Shown: piece after piece, positions 35,700-44,204 of the stretch | Numbering within the stretch: position 1 is the first letter of the stretch | How the letters are laid out: every line of letters starts with the position of its first letter | Assembly: GCF_947500795.1 (NCBI RefSeq) | Contig: NZ_CANMTE010000001.1 | Span: forward strand, 930,001-994,000 | Source of the DNA: an uncultured Gelidibacter sp. | GTDB lineage: Bacteria > Bacteroidota > Bacteroidia > Flavobacteriales > Flavobacteriaceae | DNA length: 64,000 bases | Reading direction: 5' to 3' | Position numbers and translations under genes: made by a program | Notes under the pieces: model-generated | The model's database searches: none | Seen by the model: the letters and a program-made list of their open reading frames with translations, nothing else | What the model was told of the DNA's origin: nothing

Positions 35700-36569
35700 A
35701 TGAAAAAAATCATGTTATTAAGTGTGTTTTCAATGTTAGTTTTAAGTTCATGTGTATCTAAAAAAGAATACTCTGCACTTCAAGCAAAGCAAAAAGAAAC
35801 ACAAGATTTATTAAACACTGCAACTGTTAAATTGAACAGCTGTTTGTCTGATTACGCTGCTGCAAACGCACGTGTACAAGGCTTACAGGAACAATTAGCT
35901 GACATGCGTAAAACCAATCAAGATTTAATTGATACAAAAGGCAACTTAACTACCTTAACTCAAAAAGGTGCTGAAAACCTTGAGAAATCTCTAGAAAGTC
36001 TTAAAGAAAAAGATCTTAAAATTACACGTTTACAAGATGCATTGACTAGAAAAGACAGTGTTACCCTTGCAATCGTTACTAGTTTAAAGAAAGATGTTGG
36101 CCTAAACGATCCAGATATTCAAATTAATGTTGAAAAAGGTGTTGTTTACATCTCTATCGCTGACAAGTTATTATTCCAAAGTGGAAGCTACAACGTTACT
36201 TCTAAAGCTAAGCAAATCTTAAGCAAAGTTGCAACTGTTGTTAACGGTAAACCAGATTTCGAATGTATGGTTGAAGGTCATACTGATAGCGTTCCTTACA
36301 AAAAAGGCGGTATCTTAGAAGACAACTGGGATTTAAGTGTTAAACGTGCAACTTCTATTGTTAGAGTATTGGAAGATTTAGGTGTTAACCCTAAACAACT
36401 TATTGCTGCTGGACGTAGTGAATATGTACCTTTAGTTCCTAATGATTCTGCAGAAAACAGATCTACAAACAGACGTACTCGTATTTTAGTACTTCCTAAA
36501 ATTGACCAATTCTACGAAATGGTTGAAAAAGAAATGAAAAATATGATTGCTGCTGACGCTAAAAAATAA
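35700..36569 (+). CDS. OmpA-family peptidoglycan-binding lipoprotein
   Basis: This is a 289-residue lipoprotein. The lipobox LSSC puts the lipidated cysteine at 18. Residues about 22-125 form a long coiled coil (QAKQKETQDLLNTATVKLNS, MRKTNQDLIDTKGNLTTL). The C-terminal OmpA domain (about 145-265) binds peptidoglycan: VEGHTDSVPY, NWDLSVKRATSIVRVL and RSTNRRTRILVLPK contain the Asp and Arg that grip diaminopimelate. It should tether the outer membrane to the cell wall. It is monocistronic with a strong promoter and terminator. Codon use looks highly expressed (many GCT, GTT and AAA). Confidence 0.93.
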   Translation: MKKIMLLSVFSMLVLSSCVSKKEYSALQAKQKETQDLLNTATVKLNSCLSDYAAANARVQGLQEQLADMRKTNQDLIDTKGNLTTLTQKGAENLEKSLESLKEKDLKITRLQDALTRKDSVTLAIVTSLKKDVGLNDPDIQINVEKGVVYISIADKLLFQSGSYNVTSKAKQILSKVATVVNGKPDFECMVEGHTDSVPYKKGGILEDNWDLSVKRATSIVRVLEDLGVNPKQLIAAGRSEYVPLVPNDSAENRSTNRRTRILVLPKIDQFYEMVEKEMKNMIAADAKK

Positions 36570-36589
36570 GCAGTAAACTTTATAAAATT

Positions 36590-36618
36590 AAAAAGCTCAA
36601 CTTAAGTTGAGCTTTTTT
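36590..36618 (+). terminator. Terminator of the OmpA-family gene
   Basis: A near-perfect palindrome AAAAGCTCAACTT / AAGTTGAGCTTTT (36591-36616) is followed by a T-run, 20 bases past the stop codon. Confidence 0.9.
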
Positions 36619-36656
36619 TATATCTATATAATCAAATGTGTTCTTCGAGAATTAAC

Positions 36657-37277
36657 TTAGAAGATTTCGAGACTTCCTTTTCCTTCCCTAACGATTACAG
36701 GCTCCTCTTCTGACAGATCTATAATCGTAGAGGCTTGATTGTCTCCATACCCGCCATCAATTACCAAATCTACAAGGCCATCCCATTTTTCAAGAATCAA
36801 TTCAGGATCTGTGGTGTATTCAATAATCTCATCTTCATCTCTAATGGAAGTTGAAATAATTGGCCTTCCTAACTGTCTTACAATTTCTAAAGCAATATTA
36901 TTATTCGGCACCCTGATTCCCACCGTTTTTTTCTTTTTAAAAGGATGTGGTAGCGTTTTCGCTCCGGGAAGAATAAAAGTATATGGCCCCGGCAGAGCGC
37001 GTTTTAAGATCTTGAATGTTGTGGAGTCAATTTGCTTAACATAATCACTAAGGTTACTCAAATCACTACAAATAAATGAGAAGTTCGACTTTTCCAGCTT
37101 AACGCCCTTTATTTGTGCAACCCGCTCCAAAGCCCTAATATTATTGATATCGCAGCCCAGACCGTAAACCGTATCCGTCGGATAAATAATAAGTCCGCCA
37201 GCCTTTAATACCTTAATTACCTTTTTTATTTCCTTGGCATTAGGATTCTCTTCGTAAATTCTAATAAATTCAGCCAT
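36657..37277 (-). CDS. L-threonylcarbamoyladenylate synthase (Sua5/YciO/YrdC family)
   Basis: This family makes threonylcarbamoyl-AMP for t6A37 in tRNAs that read ANN codons. The 206 residues form a single YrdC domain without the extra Sua5 domain. The N-terminal nucleotide-binding motif YPTDTVYGLGCD (33-44), the KRALPGPYTFILPGAK block (about 90-105), and GIRVPNN with RPIISTSIR are intact. YciO-type paralogs have the same fold but an uncertain role, so the exact activity is inferred. It reads towards the OmpA terminator and lies 201 bases downstream of the UvrD/PcrA gene on the same strand. Confidence 0.85.
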   Translation of the reverse strand: MAEFIRIYEENPNAKEIKKVIKVLKAGGLIIYPTDTVYGLGCDINNIRALERVAQIKGVKLEKSNFSFICSDLSNLSDYVKQIDSTTFKILKRALPGPYTFILPGAKTLPHPFKKKKTVGIRVPNNNIALEIVRQLGRPIISTSIRDEDEIIEYTTDPELILEKWDGLVDLVIDGGYGDNQASTIIDLSEEEPVIVREGKGSLEIF

Positions 37278-37478
37278 ACTATGTCTCTTATTTTATCTCT
37301 TACAAAGTAATTAAATATTTTATTATGAGGGCAATAAAACTAAAGTTACTATGCATACGGCTTGTTTCAACGCATTTTAGCAATTAAAAATAACCTCAGA
37401 TGAGCATCACCTCCACAAAGGCAGGTATAGAATCGATAAAATCCTAATTGGTTATACTAAATATTGATTTCAATACTT

Positions 37479-39794
37479 CTAACCTAGCACATCCAACTTC
37501 GCAAAACGCAACAATAATTTTTTGACCCCGCCATGTTCAAAATTGATTTCAGCTTTAGTATCCGCACCAACACCTTCAATTTTTAAAACTTCACCTTTAC
37601 CAAATCGCATGTGTTCTACCACATTTCCAACAGTCAGCTTACCATCAAATAGGTTAACATCAGGACTTCCTGTAGATTTCCCGATAGGTTTTAACTTTGG
37701 TGGCGGAATGAATTTCGCTGGTTTTTCTTCAGATTTCCGCTTAACAGGCTTTTTGAATCTGATTTTATTAGGTTCTACATCTCCAAAAATATCAGCAGAA
37801 AGCATCGGATTGAAACGTTTTTCATCGATTGGTGTTAAGATCTCCAAGAAGCTTTCGTCAATTTCTTCAATAAATCGGCTCGGTTCAGCATCAATCAATT
37901 TCCCCCAACGGTAACGAGACATGGTGTATGTTAAATAGGCTTGCTTTTCTGCTCTTGTCAACGCCACGTAAAATAAGCGTCGCTCCTCCTCCAATTCACT
38001 TCGGGTGTTCATACTCATCCCACTTGGGAAAAGATCCTCTTCCATCCCCACAATATACACATATGGGAACTCCAAACCTTTAGCCAAGTGAATGGTCATA
38101 AGCGCCACATGGTCTGCATCGCCTTTATTCGCATCCAAATCTGTTGCCAATGCTACGTCCTCCAAAAACTCTGGTAAAGATCCTGTGGCATCAGCCAATT
38201 CTTCCTGACCTTCAACGAAATCCTTGATACCATTAAGCAATTCCTCAATATTCTCCATTTTGGCAACCCCTTCTGGTGTGCCATCATTTTTAAATTCCTT
38301 GATTAGCCCTGTAACCTTTGTAACATGTTCAGCCAAATCAAAGGCATTTGCGGTTTGACTCATCACCTGAAAGCTTTCAATCATGGTGACAAAGTTCTTA
38401 AGCTTATTTTTTGTTCCTGAATTGATATTGATATCTACTTTATCAATATGTTTCATCACCTCAAAAATGGAACGTTTATAGCCATTGGCAGCCACTACCA
38501 ACCGATCGATGGTAGTTTGACCAATACCACGCCCAGGGAAGTTAATGACACGTTTTAGCGCTTCCTCATCTGCCGGATTGATGATCAATCGCAAATAAGA
38601 CAGGACATCTTTAATCTCCTTACGCTGGTAAAAAGACAATCCTCCGTAAATTCGGTAAGGAATATTACGCTTTCGCAACGCATCCTCCATGGCACGAGAT
38701 TGTGCATTGGTACGGTATAAAATGGCAAAATCGCTATTATTTAACTGGTGTTCCATTTTATTCTCAAAGATGGAACTCGCCACATAACGACCTTCATCAC
38801 CATCCGTCATCAGTCTGTTTACCTTAATTTTTGGGCCATCGTCATTAGCCGTCCATACCACTTTTTCAAGTTTGGTCTGGTTTTTATCGATTATAGAATT
38901 GGCCGCATTGACAATGTTTTTAGTGGATCGGTAATTCTGCTCTAATCGAAACAGTTTCACGTCATCATAATCCTTCTGGAAGTTTAAAATATTGTTGATG
39001 TTGGCACCCCTAAAGGCATAAATACTTTGCGCATCATCACCTACCACACAAATATTTTGGAATTTATCAGATAATGCACGAACAATCAAGTACTGGGAAT
39101 GGTTGGTATCCTGGTACTCATCCACCAAGATATAACGGAAACGATTCTGATATTTAGCCAACACATCAGGGAAACGCGTCAGTAACTCATTGGTTTTTAA
39201 TAATAGATCATCAAAATCCATTGCACCTGCCTTAAAACAGCGTTCCACATAATTCTTGTATATATCACCCATTCTTGGGCGCTTGGCCATGGTATCAGCC
39301 TCAATTAAATCAGCATTCTGAAAATAGGCTTTTACCGTAATCAAGCTGTTTTTATAGGATGAAATCCGCGAACTGATCTGTTTGGTTTTATAGATATCCT
39401 TATCAAGCCCCATTTCCTTAATAATAGCGGAAATCAAGCGTTGCGAATCTTGAGAATCATAAATGGTGAAATTGCTTGGATAGCCTAACTTATCCGCTTC
39501 AATTCGCAATATTTTTGCGAAAACGGAGTGAAAGGTTCCCATCCATAGATTTTTCGCTTCACTAGCGCCTACAATTTCAGCAATTCTGCCCTTCATTTCG
39601 CGAGCAGCCTTATTGGTAAACGTTAATGATAAAATATTAAATGGGTCAACTCCTTGACTCATTAAATAGGCAATTCTAAATGTCAATACTCTTGTTTTGC
39701 CCGAACCGGCGCCTGCAATCACAATCATAGGACCATCCTTTTGCAGGGTTGGCGCTAGTTGTGCCTCATTTAACTGACTTAAATACTTTTCCAA
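37479..39794 (-). CDS. UvrD/PcrA-type DNA helicase
   Basis: This is a superfamily 1A 3'-5' DNA helicase of 771 residues, acting in excision repair, mismatch repair or replication restart. The Q motif LNEAQLAP (8-15), Walker A AGAGSGKT (27-34), motif Ia TFTNKAAREMKGR, motif II DEYQDT (225-230), motif III VVGDDAQSIYAFRGA, and motif IV RLEQNYRS with the later HLAKGLEF and LEEERRLFYVALTRA are all present. The C-terminal tail (about 690-771) resembles the PcrA/UvrD RNA-polymerase-binding domain (VGNVVEHMRFGKGEVLKIEG). The ATG at 39794 fits. A 300-base gap with no visible gene lies upstream (39795-40095). Whether this is UvrD or PcrA in the strict sense cannot be said. Confidence 0.93.
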   Translation of the reverse strand: MEKYLSQLNEAQLAPTLQKDGPMIVIAGAGSGKTRVLTFRIAYLMSQGVDPFNILSLTFTNKAAREMKGRIAEIVGASEAKNLWMGTFHSVFAKILRIEADKLGYPSNFTIYDSQDSQRLISAIIKEMGLDKDIYKTKQISSRISSYKNSLITVKAYFQNADLIEADTMAKRPRMGDIYKNYVERCFKAGAMDFDDLLLKTNELLTRFPDVLAKYQNRFRYILVDEYQDTNHSQYLIVRALSDKFQNICVVGDDAQSIYAFRGANINNILNFQKDYDDVKLFRLEQNYRSTKNIVNAANSIIDKNQTKLEKVVWTANDDGPKIKVNRLMTDGDEGRYVASSIFENKMEHQLNNSDFAILYRTNAQSRAMEDALRKRNIPYRIYGGLSFYQRKEIKDVLSYLRLIINPADEEALKRVINFPGRGIGQTTIDRLVVAANGYKRSIFEVMKHIDKVDININSGTKNKLKNFVTMIESFQVMSQTANAFDLAEHVTKVTGLIKEFKNDGTPEGVAKMENIEELLNGIKDFVEGQEELADATGSLPEFLEDVALATDLDANKGDADHVALMTIHLAKGLEFPYVYIVGMEEDLFPSGMSMNTRSELEEERRLFYVALTRAEKQAYLTYTMSRYRWGKLIDAEPSRFIEEIDESFLEILTPIDEKRFNPMLSADIFGDVEPNKIRFKKPVKRKSEEKPAKFIPPPKLKPIGKSTGSPDVNLFDGKLTVGNVVEHMRFGKGEVLKIEGVGADTKAEINFEHGGVKKLLLRFAKLDVLG

Positions 39795-40095
39795 ATCTCT
39801 TCCATTTTTAAGAGTGTGAAATTAACCAAAGCTTCTGTTTTGAGTAAGCGTTTTTATCAATAATTATAAACAATTGCTATTGTTTTAACACTTCAAAATA
39901 AATTGAAAATCACTTAAAAGATAATCGTAGTTATTTTATTACAAAAAACATTCTAGCTTCGACTTTCCACATTATACGATAGTCTTTGCGATTGATGAAA
40001 TCGGAGTTTTAGTAGGCGTTAAAAAACATCACCGTTAGCGATTGCCTTTTTAATTAAGAAATGGAGTTTGCTAACTTAGATAGCTCAGAATGCTC
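39795..40095. other. Intergenic region without a visible gene
   Basis: About 300 AT-rich bases lie between the minus-strand AsmA-like gene and the minus-strand UvrD/PcrA gene. I see no open frame, tRNA, strong hairpin terminator or full-consensus promoter in it. The UvrD/PcrA promoter must lie in its lower-coordinate part or beyond the matches I can recognise. Confidence 0.5.
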
Positions 40096-41667
40096 TCATT
40101 TTTTCTTTCCATCTCCGGTCAGAACGCTGATGAGTCCTGAGCGGACACTTAACCAAAGAAAATTAAATACAGATTTTGTGTGATCTCTCGCGATACCTTC
40201 TTTTGAACCTTCTCTAAAATTATCGGATGCCGATTTACTGTCCTTCTTTATAAAAAGATTCGCAATGGCGGATAACACCTCCTTTTTACGCGCTCCTTCT
40301 TTATCTAAGACATTCACCTTAAACTCATCATAATTCACCTTCATATCTACTCTCGAAGTATTGACATCGCCGGAAATCGTGGCATAGGTTTTAGAAAGTT
40401 CACCTTCAAAGCGCACCTTCAAATTTGGCTGTGAGAACGGATTTAAATCTGCTGCTGGTAGTTTGCCAATATCAACTTTAAAAACAAACACGTCATTAAC
40501 ATCATTGACATCAAAAGTCCAAAGTACATGTATGGGTGTTTTTGCCATAAAAATAGCATCGATATCCAAACTCGTTTTTTCCGAACGGTCATAAGTGTTG
40601 CTCACATTTTTAATGTCAGCATTCATTTTTGTGAATGAAATTTTACCCGCTTCCATGTTAGCATTTACTTTTTCAGAGTAAACAATGGTCGCATTTTTTA
40701 ATTCGATTTCACTTAAAGTTAAATCGAAAGTCAATTCTCTTAATGTTTTACTATACAGGTTTTTACGTGTAAAATCATCCGCTACCAATTTATTTCTATA
40801 CAGATACATTTCAGGACTTTCCAACATTACTTTTGGACTTTTAAAATAGAAGATGGAATCCTTTTCGTAACCAAATTTTTGACCTTCCAAAACCAACGAT
40901 GGGATCGAAACATCGAAATGGTCACGCTCCTCAGTGATGATTTGATTCAGCTTAGATTTCGAATATTTTGTAAATAAATGCAATTGCTTAAACTCAGCTT
41001 TATCCTGTGTAACCTGTGCCGATGCCATTTTTAAATCCTCATACTCCCCAACAACATAAAACAGATCATTAAATGACAGATTATAATCGCCATAATCAAA
41101 AGGAATACGCCTTTTAACAGTTTTACTGTCGACATGAATCCCCATCACATTGGCGGTAAATTTCTCGGTATGTAGCAACAGGGAATCAGTTTCGTAATTC
41201 CTAATATTAAGTTCGCCATTTTGAATATTGAAGCGACCAATCTTAACCTCTTGCTTCAATTGCTCTAAAGCGGAATATTTATATTCATCCTTAGGCGTTG
41301 CACTATTATGGTTATACAGCAGCTTCGGACTCCTTAGCTGTACACTTTCAACATCAATTTTATCGTTCAGTAGATAGTTCCAAGTGGCAAAACCATCCAC
41401 CAGAAGGGTATCTAATTCTAAATTCGCAACATTTTTTGAGCCATAACTCCCTTTACTTACAATTTTAGGCCGTACCATAATGACGCTACCGCTCCAAATA
41501 TTCACATCTATCGCTTCGTAATCTACACTAATGGTCTCAGGAAGTTCTTTTTCGAGAAAAGCTTCTAGCTTTGAAGAAATCATGGCATCAGCCACAAAAT
41601 AGCCCACAATACCAATCACTAAAATGCTTAGCAATGCTATTAATGTAATTTTTAAAGGTTTAGTCAT
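40096..41667 (-). CDS. AsmA-like (DUF748-type) envelope protein
   Basis: This is a 523-residue protein with one N-terminal membrane helix (LKITLIALLSILVIGIVGYFVADAMI, about 5-30) and a long extracytoplasmic region of repeated beta-strands. It has the composition of AsmA/DUF748 proteins, which form grooves thought to carry lipids between membranes. Typical strand repeats include YEAIDVNIWSGSVIMVRPKI, IKNVSNTYD and the late PNLKVRFEGELSKTYATISGDVNTSRVDM. The end (LFIKKDSKSASDNFREGSKEG) is charged. It is monocistronic on the minus strand. Family placement rests on architecture more than on a strict motif. Confidence 0.7.
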   Translation of the reverse strand: MTKPLKITLIALLSILVIGIVGYFVADAMISSKLEAFLEKELPETISVDYEAIDVNIWSGSVIMVRPKIVSKGSYGSKNVANLELDTLLVDGFATWNYLLNDKIDVESVQLRSPKLLYNHNSATPKDEYKYSALEQLKQEVKIGRFNIQNGELNIRNYETDSLLLHTEKFTANVMGIHVDSKTVKRRIPFDYGDYNLSFNDLFYVVGEYEDLKMASAQVTQDKAEFKQLHLFTKYSKSKLNQIITEERDHFDVSIPSLVLEGQKFGYEKDSIFYFKSPKVMLESPEMYLYRNKLVADDFTRKNLYSKTLRELTFDLTLSEIELKNATIVYSEKVNANMEAGKISFTKMNADIKNVSNTYDRSEKTSLDIDAIFMAKTPIHVLWTFDVNDVNDVFVFKVDIGKLPAADLNPFSQPNLKVRFEGELSKTYATISGDVNTSRVDMKVNYDEFKVNVLDKEGARKKEVLSAIANLFIKKDSKSASDNFREGSKEGIARDHTKSVFNFLWLSVRSGLISVLTGDGKKK

Positions 41668-41778
41668 GAGTTAAAGATATGATTTTAGCAATATGTTTTT
41701 AACTGTTGTAAGAAAAAAGTTAATCTTATCACCAAGGCTTAATTCTGCTACTTATAGGATTTCTGTTTTTTAAAATTC

Positions 41779-41812
41779 TTGATGAAATTTTCAAAAAAAC
41801 ATCTTATGTTTG
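41779..41812 (+). promoter_or_regulatory. Candidate flavobacterial promoter before the small membrane-anchored gene
   Basis: TTG (41779-41781), 23 bases, then TATGTTTG (41805-41812). The -7 element is perfect and the spacing is at the long end of the accepted range. The ATG follows 19 bases later. Confidence 0.5.
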
Positions 41813-41831
41813 ATGAAACTTAATTGCCCTT

Positions 41832-42356
41832 ATGGATTTAGAAACAAAACTAATTGACGCTCTACTTTATGCAATTCCTGCAGTAATTACCGGACTTGTT
41901 GCTTATTATTTTTTTAAGGAACACACGAAGAATGAAGATGGCAGAAGACGCTTTTTATTGCAAAAAGATATGCAGGTCAATTCCATGCCTTTACGCCTAC
42001 AAGCTTACGAACGAATGGCTATTTTTCTAGAACGCATCACACCTTCAAAACTAATCGTTAGAGTTTCACCAACATCTTCAAATAAAGATAATTACGAAAG
42101 CTTACTTATAGCAAACATTGAACAGGAATTTGAGCATAATTTATCACAACAAATCTATATTTCTGATGAGTGTTGGAGCATTATTACCGCCGCAAAAAAT
42201 GCAACAATTCAACTTATTAGAAAATCGAGTCTTTCAGAAAAAACCGACACTGCTGACAAATTAAGAGAAGTCGTTTTAAATGAAATGATGGACAAACGCG
42301 CCCCAAGCGACGCTGCTTTATCCTACATAAAACAAGAAGTCAGCAAGATGTGGTAA
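41832..42356 (+). CDS. Membrane-anchored protein of unknown function (possibly DUF7935)
   Basis: This is a 174-residue protein with one N-terminal membrane helix (LLYAIPAVITGLVAYYFF, about 11-28) and a cytoplasmic helical body (RRRFLLQKDMQVNSMPLRLQAYERMAIFLERI, then QEFEHNLSQQIYISDECWSIITAAKN). It resembles a flavobacterial family I recall as DUF7935, but I am not certain of the number. The RLQAYERM and LSQQIYIS blocks look like the conserved core. Function is unknown. It is convergent with the patatin pair, whose last stop is only 5 bases away. Confidence 0.72.
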   Translation: MDLETKLIDALLYAIPAVITGLVAYYFFKEHTKNEDGRRRFLLQKDMQVNSMPLRLQAYERMAIFLERITPSKLIVRVSPTSSNKDNYESLLIANIEQEFEHNLSQQIYISDECWSIITAAKNATIQLIRKSSLSEKTDTADKLREVVLNEMMDKRAPSDAALSYIKQEVSKMW

Positions 42357-42361
42357 TTACA

Positions 42362-43270
42362 TCAAAGCGCCATTTCTATTTGCGTAGCTTCATGCTTTGA
42401 TCGGGCATATTCAAATCCTTGCTCCCACCACGTTGTCATCAACTTTTTACTAAAAATCAGTGAATTTTCAGTTAACAATGTGGGCGTGTAATACAGATTT
42501 AGCTTCACATCTTTATTAAGAGCCGCCAATTGCCCAATGGTCACATCGCTTTTCTCCACCTGATCCATTAAATAGGAAAACAAGTTGATCATCAATGAGA
42601 ACGGGTTCTTACCGAGCACCTTATGCCCCTCCATGTTTTCAGACTCCAGAATGACGGCATCAATCTCAGTAGCGCCGCGCAAAATAGCCTCCCTGATTGG
42701 AACCACACAGCCGAATCCACCATCAGCATACTCACAATCATTTTTAGTCGCCAAAGACATAAAGGGAATGTAGTTGCAGGAAATCCAAATCCAATCACAA
42801 AATTCATCGTAGGTAAAATCCCTGAGCGATTTATATTCTACAGCGCTTTTCGTGAGATTGGTAACCGTAACCACCACATCAATTCCGGAGCTTTTTATCT
42901 TATGGAATTCATACTGAGTGAAATTGCGCTTAATATTCTTTCGCAACGCACCACTCTCTCCAAAAGTCCGCTTACGCTTGATAAACTGGATTATGGAGTT
43001 GAAGTAATTTATGGAAACAAATTCGCGCCCATCTTTTTTATGCTGCACAAACGGACTGATACTAAAAATATCCTTCTGACTTACATTGGTAAAAATATCA
43101 TACAACTTTCCAATATCATTGACAGCCAAATGCGGCACCAGTAAACTGCCCGTAGAGGTCCCTAAAAACATATCATAACTTTTGTTTTGATGCTCCATCA
43201 AATATTGGGCAACACCTCCTGCAAAAGCACCTTTACTTCCACCACCTGAAATCACTAACGCTTTCTTCAT
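42362..43270 (-). CDS. Patatin-like phospholipase, second of a tandem pair
   Basis: This is a 302-residue patatin-fold lipid acyl hydrolase. The oxyanion motif GGGSKG (9-14), the nucleophile elbow GTSTG (Ser39) and the catalytic aspartate in ADGGFG (Asp183) are all present, so it should be active. No signal peptide is seen. It directly follows its paralog: the upstream stop TAG and this ATG are adjacent (TAGATG across 43273-43268), which implies coupled translation. The two proteins share the same motifs and length and clearly arose by tandem duplication. No cyclase or other defence gene lies beside them, so an effector role is not supported here. Confidence 0.87.
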   Translation of the reverse strand: MKKALVISGGGSKGAFAGGVAQYLMEHQNKSYDMFLGTSTGSLLVPHLAVNDIGKLYDIFTNVSQKDIFSISPFVQHKKDGREFVSINYFNSIIQFIKRKRTFGESGALRKNIKRNFTQYEFHKIKSSGIDVVVTVTNLTKSAVEYKSLRDFTYDEFCDWIWISCNYIPFMSLATKNDCEYADGGFGCVVPIREAILRGATEIDAVILESENMEGHKVLGKNPFSLMINLFSYLMDQVEKSDVTIGQLAALNKDVKLNLYYTPTLLTENSLIFSKKLMTTWWEQGFEYARSKHEATQIEMAL

Positions 43271-44185
43271 CTATTCGGTTATCTCCGTTTCTAACGGACT
43301 TGTTTCTACATCCTTGTATTTGGCAAAATCAAATCCACTTTGCCACCATGCTGTCATTTTCTCTTTATTAAATACCAAAGAATTGGTTGTCAAGACCGTT
43401 GGCGTATAGTAAAAGTTGATAATTGCGTCCTGATTCTTTGCTACAAACTTTCCTATTCGTATGTTCTGAAACTCTATTCTATCCACCATAAACGCAAACA
43501 TATTGGTCAGCAAAGAGAACGCGTTTAAAGACGGCATCCTATTTAGTTGCGCCACTTCGGTCTGCAAAATAATAGCATCCACAACGGTCGCACCTCTTTT
43601 GATTGCCTCTTCTATTGGCACCATCGACCCTAATCCGCCGTCAGCATACTCACAGCCATTCTTTTTAGCTAAAGACATAAACGGCGTGAAGTTACAGGAA
43701 ATCCACACCCAATCGATAAAATCTTCATAATCAAAATCTTTAATCGACTTATACTCAACCTGATTTAGAGATAGATTGGACACCGTTACAACAACATCCT
43801 TCTTCATTTTTTTCAAGGCATTAAAACCCTCCTCAGTGACATGCGAATGAATAAGTTTTTTAAGATTTTGGCTTTCGCCGAAGGTTTTACTGCCATTAAA
43901 AAGGTTTCGTAACACATTAAAATGATTGATACTAATGGTTTCTATCCCCTTTTTTCGCTTGATATTGAACGGACAGACATTAAAAATAGACTGCTGATCA
44001 ACATTCGTATAAATCTCCTTGATTTCCTTAACTTTATTTAAAGCCAAATGAGACACCAACAAACTCCCGGTAGAAGTACCGATAAACAGATCGTAATTCA
44101 ACTTTTTATGCTCAATGAGGTATTGCGCTACGCCCCCTGCAAATGCGCCCTTGCTCCCACCTCCTGATATCACCAATGCTCTCAT
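43271..44185 (-). CDS. Patatin-like phospholipase, first of a tandem pair
   Basis: This is a 304-residue patatin-fold hydrolase, paralog of the next gene. The GGGSKG oxyanion motif lies near the N-terminus, the elbow GTSTG has the serine at 38, and the aspartate lies in ADGGLG near 182. Shared blocks with its partner include AFAGGVAQYLIEH, EYKSIKDFDYEDFIDWVWISCNFTPFMSLAKK and FYYTPTVLTTNSLVF. The lack of a signal peptide suggests a cytoplasmic or membrane-peripheral enzyme acting on phospholipids or related esters. It lies 19 bases after the M1 aminopeptidase gene, so all three may be one transcript. Confidence 0.87.
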   Translation of the reverse strand: MRALVISGGGSKGAFAGGVAQYLIEHKKLNYDLFIGTSTGSLLVSHLALNKVKEIKEIYTNVDQQSIFNVCPFNIKRKKGIETISINHFNVLRNLFNGSKTFGESQNLKKLIHSHVTEEGFNALKKMKKDVVVTVSNLSLNQVEYKSIKDFDYEDFIDWVWISCNFTPFMSLAKKNGCEYADGGLGSMVPIEEAIKRGATVVDAIILQTEVAQLNRMPSLNAFSLLTNMFAFMVDRIEFQNIRIGKFVAKNQDAIINFYYTPTVLTTNSLVFNKEKMTAWWQSGFDFAKYKDVETSPLETEITE

Positions 44186-44204
44186 CTAATGCCTGTTGCC
44201 TGTT

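Noticed and set aside
42362-44185. CBASS-type defence with patatin effectors
   Set aside because: No nucleotide cyclase, sensor or other defence gene lies next to the pair; neighbours are an aminopeptidase and a small unknown membrane protein.
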